From Oceanobacillus saliphilus (lineage in GTDB: Bacteria; Bacillota; Bacilli; Bacillales; Amphibacillaceae): a stretch of DNA of 64,000 nt. The notes beneath the pieces are model-generated. The model saw only the letters and a list, made by a program, of their open reading frames with translations, had not been told where the DNA came from and ran no database searches. Shown one piece after another: positions 7,129 to 17,399 of the stretch. A program made the translations under genes and the position numbers. The stretch covers positions 124,001 through 188,000 of the forward strand of contig NZ_JALCZU010000002.1 of NCBI RefSeq assembly GCF_023522835.1. Direction: 5' to 3'. The stretch's first letter is position 1, and every line of letters begins with the position of its first letter.

Positions 7129-9246
7129 TTATTGTTGTTTAGCTTTTTCAGCTCTTTCCTTTTCTTCAGCCAATACAACTTTACGAGAAAGGTTAACGCG
7201 CCCTTGACGATCGATTTCTTTAACTTTGACCATGATCTGATCACCAATGGAAACAACGTCTTCAACTTTGTTTGTACGTTCTTCAGCAAGTTCGGATATG
7301 TGTACCAAACCATCTTTTCCTTTAAATAATTCAACAAAGGCACCAAATTTTTCAATACGTTTAACCGTACCGAGATACATTTGACCAACTTCAACTTCAC
7401 GAACGAGATCTTCGATAATTTTCTTCGCTTTTTCATTCATGGATGGATCTGTAGACGATATGAACACACTGCCATCCTGCTCAATGTCAATTTTAACCCC
7501 AGTTTCATCAATGATTTGATTGATTTGTTTACCGCTCGGTCCGATAACATCGCGGATTTTATTCGGATTGATGGACATTGTCAGGATCTTCGGTGCAAAT
7601 TCCGACAGCTCGGCTTTAGGCTCGTTTATCGTAGCAAGCATGGAATCAAGGATTTCCATACGCCCTTTTTTTGCTTGTGTCAATGCTTCTTCAAGGATTT
7701 CTCTTGATAAACCATCTATTTTTATATCCATTTGAAGAGCAGTTACTCCTTCAGAAGTTCCCGCAACTTTAAAGTCCATATCACCCAAAGCATCTTCCAT
7801 TCCTTGAATGTCGGTGAGAATCGTATAGTCCTCCCCTGATTTCACAAGACCCATAGCTATTCCTGCTACAGGAGCTTTAATCGGTACACCTGCATCCATC
7901 ATTGCCAGGGTGCTTGCACAAATACTTGCCTGAGAAGTGGAACCGTTCGATTCGAGCACTTCAGATACTAGACGAATCGTATAAGGGAAATCCTTTTCAT
8001 TAGGAACAACTTTTTCAAGTGCACGTTCACCCAATGCACCATGGCCAATTTCACGACGCCCTGGTCCTCTGATTGGTCCTGTTTCCCCTACACTGTATTG
8101 CGGAAAATTATAATGGTGCATAAATCGTTTGGACTCTTCAAGATCCAAACCATCCAAAATCTGAACATCTCCTAAAGCCCCTAATGTACATATACTCAAG
8201 GCTTGAGTTTGTCCACGTGTAAATAATCCAGATCCATGTGTTCTTGGCAGTACGCGGATACGTGAGGAAAGTGGACGGATTTCCTCCGGTTTACGACCAT
8301 CTGGACGGATTTTCTCTTTTGTAATCAAACGACGTACTTCTTCTTTTACCATTTTATCCAAAATCGACTTTACTTGTTTGATTTCCTCTGGATCAGCTTC
8401 TTCATATGCTTCAAGTACTGCTTCTCTCACATCGGAAATTGCTTCCTCTCTAGCATGCTTTTCCTGAACTTGGATTGCTTCAATTAATTTATCTTTTGCT
8501 TCAGCTTCTACTTTAACAGTCAATTCTTCATCAAGCTCGAATAAGATGATATCCGATTTTCCCACTGCCGCAGCTTTCACAATCTCTTCCTGGAATGCAA
8601 CAAGACGTTTTATTTCTTCATGGCCAAACATAATCGCTTCAAGCATCACTTCTTCAGCTACTTCATCTGCTCCAGCTTCCACCATGTTAATAGCATCTTT
8701 TGTTCCAGCAACAGTTAACTCTATATCACTTTTTGCTTCCTGTTCAATGGTAGGATTAATGATAAACTCCCCATCAACCCGTCCAACATTTACGCCTGCA
8801 ATGGGCCCAGCAAAAGGAATATTGGAAATGCTGAGTGCGATTGATGATCCAATCATTGCCGCTATTTCGGAAGGACAGTCCTGATCAACACTCATTACGG
8901 TACTGATTACTTGTACTTCATTTCTGAAACCATCCGGAAATAGTGGTCGGATTGGACGGTCAATCAAACGAGACGAAAGAATAGCTTTTTCGCTTGGGCG
9001 TCCTTCACGTTTAATAAACCCTCCAGGAATTTTACCCACAGCATACAAACGTTCTTCATAATTAACGGTTAATGGAAAAAACGGTAAATCCTTTGGTTGT
9101 TTCGATGCTGTCGCTACAGACAATACAGACGTATCTCCATAATGTACCATACATGCACCATTTGCCTGTTTTGCCAGTTCTCCAATCTCTATCGTAAATT
9201 TCTGTCCTGAAATTTCTGTGGAGAATACTTGTTTTTCTTCTGCCAT
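7129..9246 (-). CDS. pnpA: Polyribonucleotide nucleotidyltransferase (PNPase)
   Basis: 3'-to-5' phosphorolytic exoribonuclease of RNA turnover, also able to add tails. The 705-residue protein has two RNase PH-like domains (about 1-230 and 310-550), with the second-domain stretch [15 protein letters not shown] containing the conserved catalytic-site acidic residues. A KH domain ([16 protein letters not shown], about 555-615) and an S1 domain (about 620-690) follow. I use the ATG at 9246 (MAEEKQVFS), giving exactly the B. subtilis length; a GGAG lies 11 bases upstream. The earlier ATG at 9267 has no binding site. It follows rpsO as in most Firmicutes. Confidence 0.96.
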   Translation of the reverse strand: MAEEKQVFSTEISGQKFTIEIGELAKQANGACMVHYGDTSVLSVATASKQPKDLPFFPLTVNYEERLYAVGKIPGGFIKREGRPSEKAILSSRLIDRPIRPLFPDGFRNEVQVISTVMSVDQDCPSEIAAMIGSSIALSISNIPFAGPIAGVNVGRVDGEFIINPTIEQEAKSDIELTVAGTKDAINMVEAGADEVAEEVMLEAIMFGHEEIKRLVAFQEEIVKAAAVGKSDIILFELDEELTVKVEAEAKDKLIEAIQVQEKHAREEAISDVREAVLEAYEEADPEEIKQVKSILDKMVKEEVRRLITKEKIRPDGRKPEEIRPLSSRIRVLPRTHGSGLFTRGQTQALSICTLGALGDVQILDGLDLEESKRFMHHYNFPQYSVGETGPIRGPGRREIGHGALGERALEKVVPNEKDFPYTIRLVSEVLESNGSTSQASICASTLAMMDAGVPIKAPVAGIAMGLVKSGEDYTILTDIQGMEDALGDMDFKVAGTSEGVTALQMDIKIDGLSREILEEALTQAKKGRMEILDSMLATINEPKAELSEFAPKILTMSINPNKIRDVIGPSGKQINQIIDETGVKIDIEQDGSVFISSTDPSMNEKAKKIIEDLVREVEVGQMYLGTVKRIEKFGAFVELFKGKDGLVHISELAEERTNKVEDVVSIGDQIMVKVKEIDRQGRVNLSRKVVLAEEKERAEKAKQQ

Positions 9247-9267
9247 TAGTAATAGTGCTCCTTTCAT

Positions 9268-9604
9268 TACAACTTTCTATTTTCATTTTATAGTTTATAA
9301 AACTATATGTAAATTCTACCCCGCTTGGTTATACACATGAATTCCTTATTATAGAATAAACGATAGCCGTACAGGAATCAAACTTCAGGTATATACCGCT
9401 TCGTAATTTCAGTGATATAGGTATGTCCTAAAGGCACCTTTAGTAGAATCGGACTATCTAAGGACAGTCAATCCTCCACTTGAATAGGAGTTCAACATGT
9501 CTGTGCATGCAGGATCAAGTGAAACTTCATTCAGTGGGGATATTACAGCCTATTAATGCGTGATAGAAGTATACTATGTAAGTCTGAATAATTAATGATA
9601 TTAG
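9268..9604. other. Gap between rpsO and pnpA with no gene
   Basis: No convincing reading frame or RNA gene. The stretch 9471-9525 holds small inverted repeats (CACTTGA with TCAAGTG) and loosely resembles the region after polC near 18475-18500, with a shared TCAACAT...CATGC pattern. A TAGAAT string on the minus strand near 9315 could be a -10 element for pnpA, but its -35 match is poor. I consider the rest unexplained. Confidence 0.4.
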
Positions 9605-9630
9605 AAAAAGCAGGATTTCTCCTGCTTTTT
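9605..9630 (-). terminator. Terminator after rpsO
   Basis: A perfect 11-base stem (AAAAAGCAGGA and TCCTGCTTTTT) with a TTTC loop lies 10 bases after the rpsO stop. It ends in five T residues on the minus strand, a strong intrinsic terminator that should uncouple much of pnpA from rpsO. Confidence 0.9.
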
Positions 9631-9639
9631 GAAAAAAAA

Positions 9640-9909
9640 TTATCGGCGTAGGCCAAGTTTTTTAATTAGTTCACGGTAACGAGTAACGTCATTGTTACGT
9701 AAGTAAGTAAGCAAGTTACGACGTTTACCAACCATTTTCAAAAGACCACGACGTGAATGGTGATCTTTTTTATGAACACGCAAATGTTCGTTCAATGCAT
9801 TGATATCTTCAGTAAGTACAGCGATTTGTACTTCCGGAGATCCAGTGTCAGTTTCATGAACCTTGTATTCATTGATGATTTCATTCTTACGTTCTTGTGT
9901 AATAGCCAT
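9640..9909 (-). CDS. rpsO: 30S ribosomal protein S15
   Basis: Primary 16S rRNA-binding protein of the small subunit platform. The 89-residue product has the family signatures [12 protein letters not shown] (residues 22-33) and [23 protein letters not shown]. The ATG at 9909 has AGGAGGTG six bases upstream. A frame extending three codons earlier is rejected because it lies inside that binding site. The leader upstream can fold and may carry S15 autoregulation. Confidence 0.98.
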   Translation of the reverse strand: MAITQERKNEIINEYKVHETDTGSPEVQIAVLTEDINALNEHLRVHKKDHHSRRGLLKMVGKRRNLLTYLRNNDVTRYRELIKKLGLRR

Positions 9910-10010
9910 GTGGCGCACCTCCTGGTAATATAATTATAGCCCCTATCTCCTAGCAAACGTCGGAGTTACGATTTGCCAAGGGATGGTTTTACGTTTACAA
10001 GCATAACGCT
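9910..10010 (-). promoter_or_regulatory. Possible rpsO leader RNA (S15 autoregulation)
   Basis: The minus-strand leader can form a long imperfect hairpin. Arms GGCAAAtCG and CGacgTTTGC pair, and CCATCCCT lies opposite GATAGGGG, with the paired block ending roughly 25 bases before the rpsO binding site. S15 leaders in Firmicutes are known to bind the protein and repress translation. That this one does so is inference from position and foldability. Confidence 0.3.
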
Positions 10011-10155
10011 TCCGCTGAAAAAAATCAAGTCCCACAATACATTTTCATACAACTTTTGCATAGTTAAATTGACAAATAGCCATTGGTACAATTAGGAGAT
10101 CTAGAGATTACTGCTCAAGTTACTTTAAATTAACTGTTATGCTTTCTCGCATTTG

Positions 10156-10209
10156 ACATAAACTGCGACGTTTGATAAGCAACTTCGGCAATCTCTCTGG
10201 GAAATTTAC
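10156..10209. repeat. Dispersed repeat family B, short copy
   Basis: Just past the ribF stop. It contains ACTGCGACG (10162-10170) followed by GCAACTTCGGC...CTCTGGGAAAT (10179-10204). This matches the complement of 4225-4260 and the TGCGAC end of the longer element there, apparently with the middle deleted. It is noncoding. Similarity was judged by eye. Confidence 0.45.
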
Positions 10210-10211
10210 AT

Positions 10212-11156
10212 TTAACTTTGCTCAGAAAAATATGCTCGGATAATTCTCTCATCCATTTCCATTTCCTCTATCAATGCTTGTGCACTGTCAAATTTCTCTT
10301 CATCGCGAATATATTTATGCCATTCTACAAGCAATTCTTCCCCATACAAATCATTATTATAATCGAATATATTTACTTCAGCAGATAGATCCTCTCTATC
10401 TTCAGTAAAAGTGGGATTGGTTCCAATGTTTGCCATGCCTTCGTAAATTTCATTTTTATATATGACTTTTACTGCGTAAACACCTTTCCTCGGAAGCAGT
10501 ACATCATCATGTAAACCGAGGTTTGCAGTTGGATATCCCAATTCTCTTCCTCGTTGATCGCCTCTGATTACAATCCCGCCAGTTACTAATGGCCGGCCAA
10601 GTAGAGCATTTGCTTCGTCAACTTTTCCGGTTTTCAAAAGCTGGCGAATTTTTGTGGAACTAATTTTATCATCTTGCATGGTAACTTTATCTATTGTTGT
10701 GAAATCGAAATTGTTACGGGAATACTGGTGAATATTCTCCATGTTTCCCTTGCCTTTATGCCCAAAAGAATAATCAAATCCTGCTACAAGATGTTTTATA
10801 TTCAGACCGATAATAAAATGATCGATGAATTCCTGTGGTGACAGCTTGGACAATTCCTCATTGAAATTAATTATATATAAACGATCCACATTCATTTGCT
10901 TCAGCAATTCCTGTTTTTGTTTCATTGGGGTTATATACTTTACGTGCTGTACACCTTTTTTCAATACTACGGATGGATGAGGGTGGAATGTAATTACTGC
11001 ACTATCGATATTACTTTTCCCTGCTTCTTCCACAGCAGTCTTGATAACTCGTTGATGTCCTTTATGTATACCATCAAAAAAACCAATAGCACAAACTGTC
11101 TCTGGCAGTTCTTCTAATCCTAACGTATGTGGATATGTCAATTCAATTGTCCTCAT
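10212..11156 (-). CDS. ribF: Bifunctional riboflavin kinase / FAD synthetase
   Basis: Makes FMN from riboflavin and FAD from FMN (called RibC in B. subtilis). The 314-residue protein has the N-terminal nucleotidyl transferase motifs GFFDGIHKGHQ (about residues 25-35) and SSTKIR (about 165-170). The C-terminal flavokinase motif RGRELGYPTANL (about 202-213) follows. I chose the ATG at 11156, 6 bases after an AGGTGA; the GTG two codons earlier (11162) overlaps the site. It lies 26 bases after truB, the usual end of the nusA-infB operon. Confidence 0.95.
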   Translation of the reverse strand: MRTIELTYPHTLGLEELPETVCAIGFFDGIHKGHQRVIKTAVEEAGKSNIDSAVITFHPHPSVVLKKGVQHVKYITPMKQKQELLKQMNVDRLYIINFNEELSKLSPQEFIDHFIIGLNIKHLVAGFDYSFGHKGKGNMENIHQYSRNNFDFTTIDKVTMQDDKISSTKIRQLLKTGKVDEANALLGRPLVTGGIVIRGDQRGRELGYPTANLGLHDDVLLPRKGVYAVKVIYKNEIYEGMANIGTNPTFTEDREDLSAEVNIFDYNNDLYGEELLVEWHKYIRDEEKFDSAQALIEEMEMDERIIRAYFSEQS

Positions 11157-11182
11157 AATCACTCACCTGCACTTTTTATCAT

Positions 11183-12076
11183 TCATTCGCTGAAAACTCG
11201 AACCGGCTTAATTTGTTCGGGGTTATCAGGGTGTTGTTGATAGATTGCTAATAATTGCTCATTATACATCATAACAAAAGGATCCGTATGAAGTCTCTCC
11301 GTAGGCAATGGAAGCTTCTGTCCATTCAGAACTCTGCCTTTTACTTCATGATTAACTTGAAGTGTATCAAGATGATTCAATCCTTCCGTTATTGGTCGCA
11401 GCAATTGATTCTGTTCACCTTTTTCAACAGCTTCTTCTATAGTATCAAAAGTTACGGTATTTTTCTCAGAAAATGTACCGGTTTCTGTCCGAACTAGTCC
11501 AGACATATGAGCTGGATAGCCTAATTGTTTTCCAATATCCACACATAATGTTCGAATATATGTACCTTTTGAACAGACAACTCTCATACGAATCGTATGG
11601 TTCGACATATTAACGGATAATTTATCGAGTTCATGGATAGTCACTTCCCGCTTCGGCCGTTCGACTTTCTCATTCGCCCTTGCATATTCGTAGAGCTTTC
11701 TACCGTTAACTTTCACAGCGGAGTACATTGGGGGAATTTGCACAATCTTCCCTTTAAATGACTGGAGTACCGAATCAATTTCAGCTTCCTGGGGCATTTC
11801 ACGAACGTCTTTCTGCTCAACCATACTACCATGAGCATCTTCCGTATCTGTCGCTGAACCGAGCTTTAATTCAGCAATGTATGTTTTTTTCGTATCTGTA
11901 AGAAAAGGGACAATTTTCGTTGCTTGTCCGATACAGATAGGTAGCACTCCTTCAACTTCGGGATCAAGCGTTCCGGTATGCCCTACTTTTTTTGTTTTAT
12001 AATATCTTCGGCATTTCATGACACAGTCATGTGATGTAAATCCTTTTGGCTTCCATAATGGTAAAATTCCATCCAT
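11183..12076 (-). CDS. truB: tRNA pseudouridine(55) synthase
   Basis: Converts U55 of the T-loop in tRNAs to pseudouridine. The 297-residue product has the catalytic motif GHTGTLDPEVEG with the nucleophilic aspartate at residue 38, and the downstream KGTYIRTL motif. The C-terminal extension is a PUA-like RNA-binding region. GGAGGCT stands 6 bases before the ATG. It is separated from rbfA by a hairpin that could be a partial terminator, but it keeps the conserved rbfA-truB-ribF order. Confidence 0.96.
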   Translation of the reverse strand: MDGILPLWKPKGFTSHDCVMKCRRYYKTKKVGHTGTLDPEVEGVLPICIGQATKIVPFLTDTKKTYIAELKLGSATDTEDAHGSMVEQKDVREMPQEAEIDSVLQSFKGKIVQIPPMYSAVKVNGRKLYEYARANEKVERPKREVTIHELDKLSVNMSNHTIRMRVVCSKGTYIRTLCVDIGKQLGYPAHMSGLVRTETGTFSEKNTVTFDTIEEAVEKGEQNQLLRPITEGLNHLDTLQVNHEVKGRVLNGQKLPLPTERLHTDPFVMMYNEQLLAIYQQHPDNPEQIKPVRVFSE

Positions 12077-12123
12077 TTAACTAGCCTCCAATGGGTAGAT
12101 ATGATGTAAATGAGTGTATGAAA

Positions 12124-12162
12124 AATCTGACCCACTTTTATACTTGATAAACAGGTCAGATT
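12124..12162 (-). terminator. Possible attenuating terminator between rbfA and truB
   Basis: A perfect 9-base stem (AATCTGACC and GGTCAGATT) with a 21-base loop is followed on the minus strand by five T residues. It lies just past the rbfA stop. The large loop makes it weaker than the other terminators here, so partial read-through into truB-ribF is likely. Confidence 0.5.
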
Positions 12163-12171
12163 CTCATGCAT

Positions 12172-12513
12172 CTATTTATTTAAATCTTTAAGAATGGATT
12201 CGATGCGGTTTCCATATTCATATGCTTCATCAAACTCAAAAGTCAATTCGGGTGTTTTGCGAAGACGGATTCGACTTCCAATTTCCGAACGTATAAATCC
12301 TTTCGCTTTAGCAAGACCCATCAGTGTATCCTGCCGTTTCTTGTCATCACCCAAAACAGAGATATAAACTTTTGCCTGTTGCAAATCACCGGTAACTTCT
12401 ACATCCGTAACGGTAACAAACCCCACTCTTGGGTCTTTTATTTTTCGAGTCAGGATATCACTCAATTCCTTTTTCATTTGTTCAGCTACCCTGTTTGCCC
12501 TTAATTCAGCCAT
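12172..12513 (-). CDS. rbfA: Ribosome-binding factor A
   Basis: KH-fold factor needed for late 30S maturation and 16S 5'-end processing, important in the cold. The 113-residue product has the family core [19 protein letters not shown] and [20 protein letters not shown]. The ATG at 12513 gives the N-terminus [17 protein letters not shown] and has GAGGTG 6 bases upstream. The open frame extends to 12558, but that would overlap ylxP and has no site. Confidence 0.95.
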   Translation of the reverse strand: MAELRANRVAEQMKKELSDILTRKIKDPRVGFVTVTDVEVTGDLQQAKVYISVLGDDKKRQDTLMGLAKAKGFIRSEIGSRIRLRKTPELTFEFDEAYEYGNRIESILKDLNK

Positions 12514-12541
12514 TTTATTCACCTCAGTTAAAATGAGAGTT

Positions 12542-12820
12542 TTATAACCGCTCCACATTTGTTATGGTGCGTTCAAGCTCTGTAAATCCATCGATTGTTT
12601 TCAATGCACGATTAATTATTTTTTCTGCATGGACATAATCTGTGGAAATTGCCACGATACCTATTTTAGTCCGTTGCCACAAATCATGATACGCAATTTC
12701 TGTAACCGCAACATTAAAATTATGGTGCAATTTCGCTAATAGCTTTTTTATGACGGAACGCTTTGCCTTAAGTGAATGCCCCTCATAGAGGAGACACTCT
12801 ACTTCAGCATATACAATCAT
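12542..12820 (-). CDS. ylxP: YlxP (DUF503) family protein
   Basis: A 92-residue member of the DUF503 family found in nusA-infB operons of Firmicutes. The signature [27 protein letters not shown] is present. The family adopts a ferredoxin-like fold and is thought to help ribosome assembly, but its function is not settled. The start overlaps the infB stop by 4 bases, and rbfA follows 28 bases after. Confidence 0.9.
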   Translation of the reverse strand: MIVYAEVECLLYEGHSLKAKRSVIKKLLAKLHHNFNVAVTEIAYHDLWQRTKIGIVAISTDYVHAEKIINRALKTIDGFTELERTITNVERL

Positions 12821-14952
12821 TTGCGTTCAATTTCTTCCATAACGAATGCTTCAATAACGTCGCCTTCTTTAATATCGTTGAAGTTGGCAATTGTTATACC
12901 ACACTCATAGTTTTGTGCAACTTCTTTAACATCATCCTTAAAACGTTTAAGTGCCAGTAATTCACCTTCATAGAGAACTACACCTTCACGAATGAGTCTA
13001 ACCTTGGAATCACGAGTTATTTTGCCGTCAATTACATAGCTTCCTGCAATCGTACCAATTTTAGATACTTTAAATATTTCACGAACTTCTGCCTGCCCAA
13101 TTACTTTCTCTGCGAACACAGGATCAAGCAAGCCTTTCATTGCTGACTCTATTTCCTCAATCGCATTATAAATGACTCTGTGAAGACGAATATCGACTTT
13201 TTCTGAGTCAGCAGCATTTTTTGCATTCACATCCGGGCGGACATTGAAACCAATAACGATTGCATTCGAAGCTGAAGCAAGAATAACATCCGATTCAGTA
13301 ATTGCACCTACACCTGTGTGGATGATTTTGATGTTAACACCTTCGACCTCGATTTTACGTAGGGAAGCAGCAAGTGCCTCGACCGAACCTTGAACATCAC
13401 CTTTTACAATGATATTCAACTCTTTCATTTCACCTTGTTTAATTTTATCGAAAAGATCTTCCAAGCTGACTTTAGACTGTTCTCCACGGCTTGCAACAAT
13501 GTGTTTCTGTTGACGTGCCTCACCAATTTGACGGGCTTTTTTCTCATCATTAAAGACGAGGAAGTGGTCTCCGGCCTGTGGTACATCATGTAATCCGGTA
13601 ATTTCAACTGGGGTAGAAGGACCAACTTCCGTTACACGTTTACCAATATCATTCACCATAGCACGAACACGGCCAAACGTATTACCGACTACGATAGCGT
13701 CTCCGACATGTAATGTACCATTTTGTACCAGTAATGTGGAAACAGATCCTCTTCCTTTGTCCAATTGTGCGTCAATTACTGTACCGGATGCATTGGCATT
13801 TGGATTTGCTTTTAACTCTTCAACTTCTGCTATAAGCAAGATCATTTCCAGTAAATCATCAATTCCCTCACTTTTGATGGCGGAAATGTTTACGAAGATG
13901 GTAGATCCACCCCAATCCTCAGGAATCAATTCGTATTCTGTCAGTTCCTGCATAACGCGATCGGGATTTGCCGCTTCTTTATCCATTTTATTGACAGCAA
14001 CGATAATCGGTACTTCTGCCGCTTTCGCATGATTAATTGCTTCTACAGTCTGTGGCATAACACCGTCATCTGCTGCAACTACAAGAATAGCAATATCTGT
14101 AACCTGTGCACCACGGGAACGCATGCTTGTAAATGCAGCATGGCCAGGTGTATCCAGGAATGTAATTTTCTTGCCGTCATTTTCAACCTGATATGCACCG
14201 ATGTGCTGTGTAATACCACCAGCTTCTCCTGCTGTTACTTTCGTATGGCGAATCGAATCAAGCAATGTTGTTTTACCATGGTCAACATGTCCCATAATGG
14301 TAACAACAGCCGGTCTTTCAATCAGGTTTTCTTCTTTCTCTTCTTGAACATACTTATCAAAGTCTGTATCTTCCAAAATGATTTCTTTTTCTACTTCAAC
14401 ATCATACTCAGAACAGATTAATTCTACTGCATCGTCATCCAAATCCTGATTCTTAGTAGCCATAACTCCCATAAACATAAGCTTTTTAATAAGTTCGGCT
14501 GATTCTTTATTCAATTTTAAAGCTAGATCGTGTACTGTCAATGTATCACTGTATGTGATTTTTTTAGGGGTTTCTTTTACTACCTTTTGTTGATTTGGAG
14601 CTTGTTGGTTCCCTTTTTTAGGACCTTTTTGCCTCTTATTGTTGTTCGGTCTGTTTTGCTGATTGTTGTTTCTGAATCCGGCATTTTGATTGCCATTTTT
14701 GGCCTGATTGTTCTGTTTTTTCGGATTGTTGGATACATTATTAGGATTGCTTTTATTCACAGACTTTGGAGCTTCTGCATTTGATTGTACGGGCTTGGCT
14801 TTGAATTTCTCATCTAATTTTTTCACCATATTATCAGAAATCGTTGACATATGGTTGGAAACTTCCACATTTTGTTCTGTTAAAAAATTAATTACATCTT
14901 TACTTGTCGTATTGTTTAATTTTGCATATTCATATACACGCATTTTACTCAT
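12817..14952 (-). CDS. infB: Translation initiation factor IF-2
   Basis: GTPase that places initiator tRNA on the 30S subunit. The 711-residue protein has the N-terminal IF2_N helical domain ([11 protein letters not shown]), a low-complexity Asn/Gln/Lys-rich linker (about residues 55-130) and a second IF2_N-type segment. The GTPase domain carries GHVDHGKTT (G1), DTPGH (G3) and NKMD (G4), followed by the C-terminal beta-barrel domains. GGGGGTG lies 5 bases before the ATG. The polar linker is much richer in Asn than that of B. subtilis, typical of variable IF2 linkers. Confidence 0.97.
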   Translation of the reverse strand: MSKMRVYEYAKLNNTTSKDVINFLTEQNVEVSNHMSTISDNMVKKLDEKFKAKPVQSNAEAPKSVNKSNPNNVSNNPKKQNNQAKNGNQNAGFRNNNQQNRPNNNKRQKGPKKGNQQAPNQQKVVKETPKKITYSDTLTVHDLALKLNKESAELIKKLMFMGVMATKNQDLDDDAVELICSEYDVEVEKEIILEDTDFDKYVQEEKEENLIERPAVVTIMGHVDHGKTTLLDSIRHTKVTAGEAGGITQHIGAYQVENDGKKITFLDTPGHAAFTSMRSRGAQVTDIAILVVAADDGVMPQTVEAINHAKAAEVPIIVAVNKMDKEAANPDRVMQELTEYELIPEDWGGSTIFVNISAIKSEGIDDLLEMILLIAEVEELKANPNANASGTVIDAQLDKGRGSVSTLLVQNGTLHVGDAIVVGNTFGRVRAMVNDIGKRVTEVGPSTPVEITGLHDVPQAGDHFLVFNDEKKARQIGEARQQKHIVASRGEQSKVSLEDLFDKIKQGEMKELNIIVKGDVQGSVEALAASLRKIEVEGVNIKIIHTGVGAITESDVILASASNAIVIGFNVRPDVNAKNAADSEKVDIRLHRVIYNAIEEIESAMKGLLDPVFAEKVIGQAEVREIFKVSKIGTIAGSYVIDGKITRDSKVRLIREGVVLYEGELLALKRFKDDVKEVAQNYECGITIANFNDIKEGDVIEAFVMEEIERK

Positions 14953-14972
14953 ACGTTCACCCCCGAATTTGA

Positions 14973-15272
14973 TTACCCGAGTAACGACTCAATCTTAGTA
15001 GCAAAACCTGCATCCAAGATAGCAATAGCTACTCTATGGGATTTTCCAATTGCATTTGACAATGTTTCTCTGTCATCTGCGATTATAAAAGGTACTTCAT
15101 AGTAGATACATTTGTTCGTTAGTTTTTTCTTCGTCTGTGGACCAATATCATTTGCAAGTATTACTAGTTTAGCCCTGTTTGAACGAATGTCCTTTAAGAT
15201 AGACTCTTCTCCAAGGGTACACTTACCTGCACGATAAGCGAGTCCGATTATATTTAAATAATTACTTTTCAT
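14973..15272 (-). CDS. rplGB: L7Ae-family ribosomal protein (YlxQ/RplGB)
   Basis: A 99-residue L7Ae/L30e-fold protein. The family core [35 protein letters not shown] is clear. Relatives bind K-turn RNA, but a firm cellular role for YlxQ is lacking. I favour the ATG at 15272 over the GTG at 15284; neither has a strong ribosome binding site. The gene overlaps the end of rnpM by 11 bases, suggesting translational coupling. Confidence 0.88.
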   Translation of the reverse strand: MKSNYLNIIGLAYRAGKCTLGEESILKDIRSNRAKLVILANDIGPQTKKKLTNKCIYYEVPFIIADDRETLSNAIGKSHRVAIAILDAGFATKIESLLG

Positions 15273-15543
15273 GTGTCTTACCACTAATAATCTGCTTTAA
15301 TTCTTCATAAATGGAAGCATCCACTTCTGCATTTAATGTCCGATTAAGTACGTTTGATTTCTCCGCCTTTGTAATGACATCCAAATCACGGGATAAGTAT
15401 GCACCCCGACCATTTTTCTTACCCGTCGGATCAACAAAGACCACTCCTTCTTTGTTGCGCACGATGCGGATTAGCTCTTTTTTCGGTTTCATTTCATTGG
15501 TTACGACACATTTACGTTCAGGTGCCTTTCTTTTTTGAACCAT
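15262..15543 (-). CDS. rnpM: RNase P modulator RnpM (YlxR)
   Basis: A 93-residue YlxR-family protein, recently described in B. subtilis as an RNA-binding modulator of RNase P. The signatures RKCVVTNEMKPKKELIRIVR and GRGAYLSRD are intact. GGGGGG stands 6 bases before the ATG. It lies between nusA and rplGB as in nearly all Firmicutes. Confidence 0.92.
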   Translation of the reverse strand: MVQKRKAPERKCVVTNEMKPKKELIRIVRNKEGVVFVDPTGKKNGRGAYLSRDLDVITKAEKSNVLNRTLNAEVDASIYEELKQIISGKTHEK

Positions 15544-15555
15544 TCATAGCCCCCC

Positions 15556-16662
15556 TTATTCAAACAGATCGTCATCATTGTTAGAATGGGATTCGTCGTT
15601 TTCAGATGCTGCTGTTAATAGTCCTTCTTCTCTTGCTTCGGTTTCGCTCTTTATGTCTATTTTCCAACCTGTAAGTTTCGCAGCAAGTCTTGCATTCTGA
15701 CCACGTTTACCAATAGCAAGTGATAATTGATAATCTGGAACGATGACAGTCGTTGCTTTTTCTTCTTCTTTTACGAGAACATCAACCACTTTAGAAGGGC
15801 TTAATGCATTTGATACGTAAACAACAGGGTCTTGGGACCATTCTACGATATCAATTTTTTCGCCTTTCAATTCATTGACAATTGCCTGGACCCGCTGTCC
15901 TCTTTGGCCAACACATGAACCAACCGGATCAACCTCAGGATCTTGTGCAAAGACAGAGATTTTTGATCGGTCTCCAGCTTCTCTCGCAACTGATTTTATT
16001 TCAACTGTTCCATCGAAAATCTCAGGAACTTCCATTTCAAATAGGCGTTTTAACAAACCTGGATGTGATCTTGAAATATATATTTGTGGTCCTTTACTCG
16101 TGTTTTCCACTTTTGTAACAAATACCTTCAAACGATCATGAACATTATATTCCTCTGCCGGCATTTGCTCGGCTTCAGCTAGCTTCGCTTCTATTTTCCC
16201 TAGATTGACATATACGAACCGTGGATCTTTGCGTTGAATGATACCTGTCATCACATCTTCTTCACGATCAATATATTCTGAGAATATAACACCGCGTTCA
16301 GCTTCACGTACTCGTTGTGTAACAACTTGTTTTGCTGCCTGGGCTGCAATACGCCCGAAATCTTTAGGTGTTACTTCGACTTCGATAATATCTTCCAGTT
16401 CGTAATTCGGGTCTATTTTTTTTGCTTCTTCCAACGAAATTTCAAGTTGGATATCTTCCACTTCTTCCACAACAGCCTTTCTGGAAAAGACGCTCATCTT
16501 CCCGGTTGCTTCATTAAGCTCGACCCTGACGTTTGTTGCAGATTTGAAGTTTTTCTTATAAGCAGAAATTAGGGCGGCTTCCAAAGCTTCCATTAGAATG
16601 TCCTTATCAATCCCTTTTTCCTTTGCCAAATTATCAATCGCGTCAAACAACTGACTGCTCAC
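15556..16662 (-). CDS. nusA: Transcription elongation/termination factor NusA
   Basis: RNA polymerase-binding factor for pausing, termination and antitermination. The 368-residue product has the N-terminal polymerase-binding domain (about 1-125) and an S1 domain (about 133-200). Two KH domains follow, including VGSCVGQRGQRVQAIVNEL and LAIGKRGQNARLAAKLTG. The length is that of the short Firmicute form without C-terminal acidic repeats. The start is GTG at 16662, 8 bases after GGGGG. It follows rimP by 19 bases. Confidence 0.97.
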   Translation of the reverse strand: MSSQLFDAIDNLAKEKGIDKDILMEALEAALISAYKKNFKSATNVRVELNEATGKMSVFSRKAVVEEVEDIQLEISLEEAKKIDPNYELEDIIEVEVTPKDFGRIAAQAAKQVVTQRVREAERGVIFSEYIDREEDVMTGIIQRKDPRFVYVNLGKIEAKLAEAEQMPAEEYNVHDRLKVFVTKVENTSKGPQIYISRSHPGLLKRLFEMEVPEIFDGTVEIKSVAREAGDRSKISVFAQDPEVDPVGSCVGQRGQRVQAIVNELKGEKIDIVEWSQDPVVYVSNALSPSKVVDVLVKEEEKATTVIVPDYQLSLAIGKRGQNARLAAKLTGWKIDIKSETEAREEGLLTAASENDESHSNNDDDLFE

Positions 16663-16681
16663 TTTTATTTTCCCCCTTTAA

Positions 16682-17152
16682 TTAAAACATAACAGCAAGT
16701 CTAGCTTTAGCTATCTTGTCATATGGAATTTCCACTGTCTTCTTTCTTGTTTTAATTTTGTATTCAATTGTTGCCGTATCATCTTTAAATGCTTTAAGGA
16801 TTCCTTCAAATTCCCTTTCACCATCAATACGTTCATACAGTTTCACGAAAACATTATTATTAATATTTTTTATGAAATCTTCTTTTGACTTCAGTGGTCG
16901 TTCCACTCCAGGTGAGGAAACTTCCAGAAAGTAAGGCTCTTTAATCGGATCGGTCTCATCCAATTTCTCACTTAATTGTTCGGAAACTTCACCGCATTCA
17001 ACTATATCGACTCCGCCTTCTTTGTCAATATAAACTCTCAGGAACCAATTTTTCCCTTCTTTAACATACTCGATATCTGCAAGTTCCAGATTCTTTGCCT
17101 CTAAGATGGGATTTACTAATTCTTCTGCAATTTTAATTACATGGGAGCTCAA
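16682..17152 (-). CDS. rimP: Ribosome maturation factor RimP
   Basis: Factor for 30S subunit assembly, 156 residues. The family stretches [21 protein letters not shown] and [14 protein letters not shown] are conserved. The start is TTG at 17152, with AAAGGAGG 7 bases upstream; this also gives the same N-terminus as B. subtilis RimP. It is the first gene of the nusA-infB operon. A TATAAT string on the minus strand (17189-17194) could be its -10 element, but I see no good -35. Confidence 0.94.
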   Translation of the reverse strand: MSSHVIKIAEELVNPILEAKNLELADIEYVKEGKNWFLRVYIDKEGGVDIVECGEVSEQLSEKLDETDPIKEPYFLEVSSPGVERPLKSKEDFIKNINNNVFVKLYERIDGEREFEGILKAFKDDTATIEYKIKTRKKTVEIPYDKIAKARLAVMF

Positions 17153-17236
17153 AATTCGTCCTCCTTTAAATAACAGTATTTATTTCTTATTATAAACCAA
17201 CATGCACATTTTAATTTTGCACACCCTTAATCAATA

Positions 17237-17266
17237 TAAAACCCCTGCCGGATGTTGTGGCTAGGG
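17237..17266 (-). terminator. Second terminator downstream of the RsbR-like gene
   Basis: On the minus strand CCCCT-A-GCC pairs with GGC-AGGGG (one bulged A, 9-base loop) and is followed by TTTTAT. It is the second of two hairpins in tandem between the RsbR-like gene and rimP. Confidence 0.55.
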
Positions 17267-17296
17267 GAAGCTTTTTAAAATCGAAAACAGTATGAA

Positions 17297-17324
17297 GAAA
17301 GAGTGGGCAAGAACCCACTCTTTC
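17297..17324 (-). terminator. Terminator after the RsbR-like gene
   Basis: A perfect 11-base stem (GAAAGAGTGGG and CCCACTCTTTC) with a 6-base loop lies about 75 bases past the stop codon at 17400. The T-run is short and interrupted (TTTCTTC), but stem strength and position support a terminator. Confidence 0.65.
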
Positions 17325-17399
17325 AACCGTCCGTATCGTTACTTTCCAAAAAAAAGTATACCATAAAAGCATTCCCAGTGCAAGATATGTACTGATTAC

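Noticed and set aside
7104-7436. A 110-codon minus-strand frame at the end of pnpA
   Set aside because: It overlaps pnpA in another frame and reads through the terminator; composition is low complexity and lysine rich.
10069-10092. Plus-strand promoter TTGACA with TACAAT
   Set aside because: The spacer is only 12 bases and there is no plus-strand gene downstream.
14029-14421. A 130-codon plus-strand frame
   Set aside because: It is antisense to infB, cysteine-rich and without family resemblance or a binding site, the usual result of reading a conserved gene backwards.
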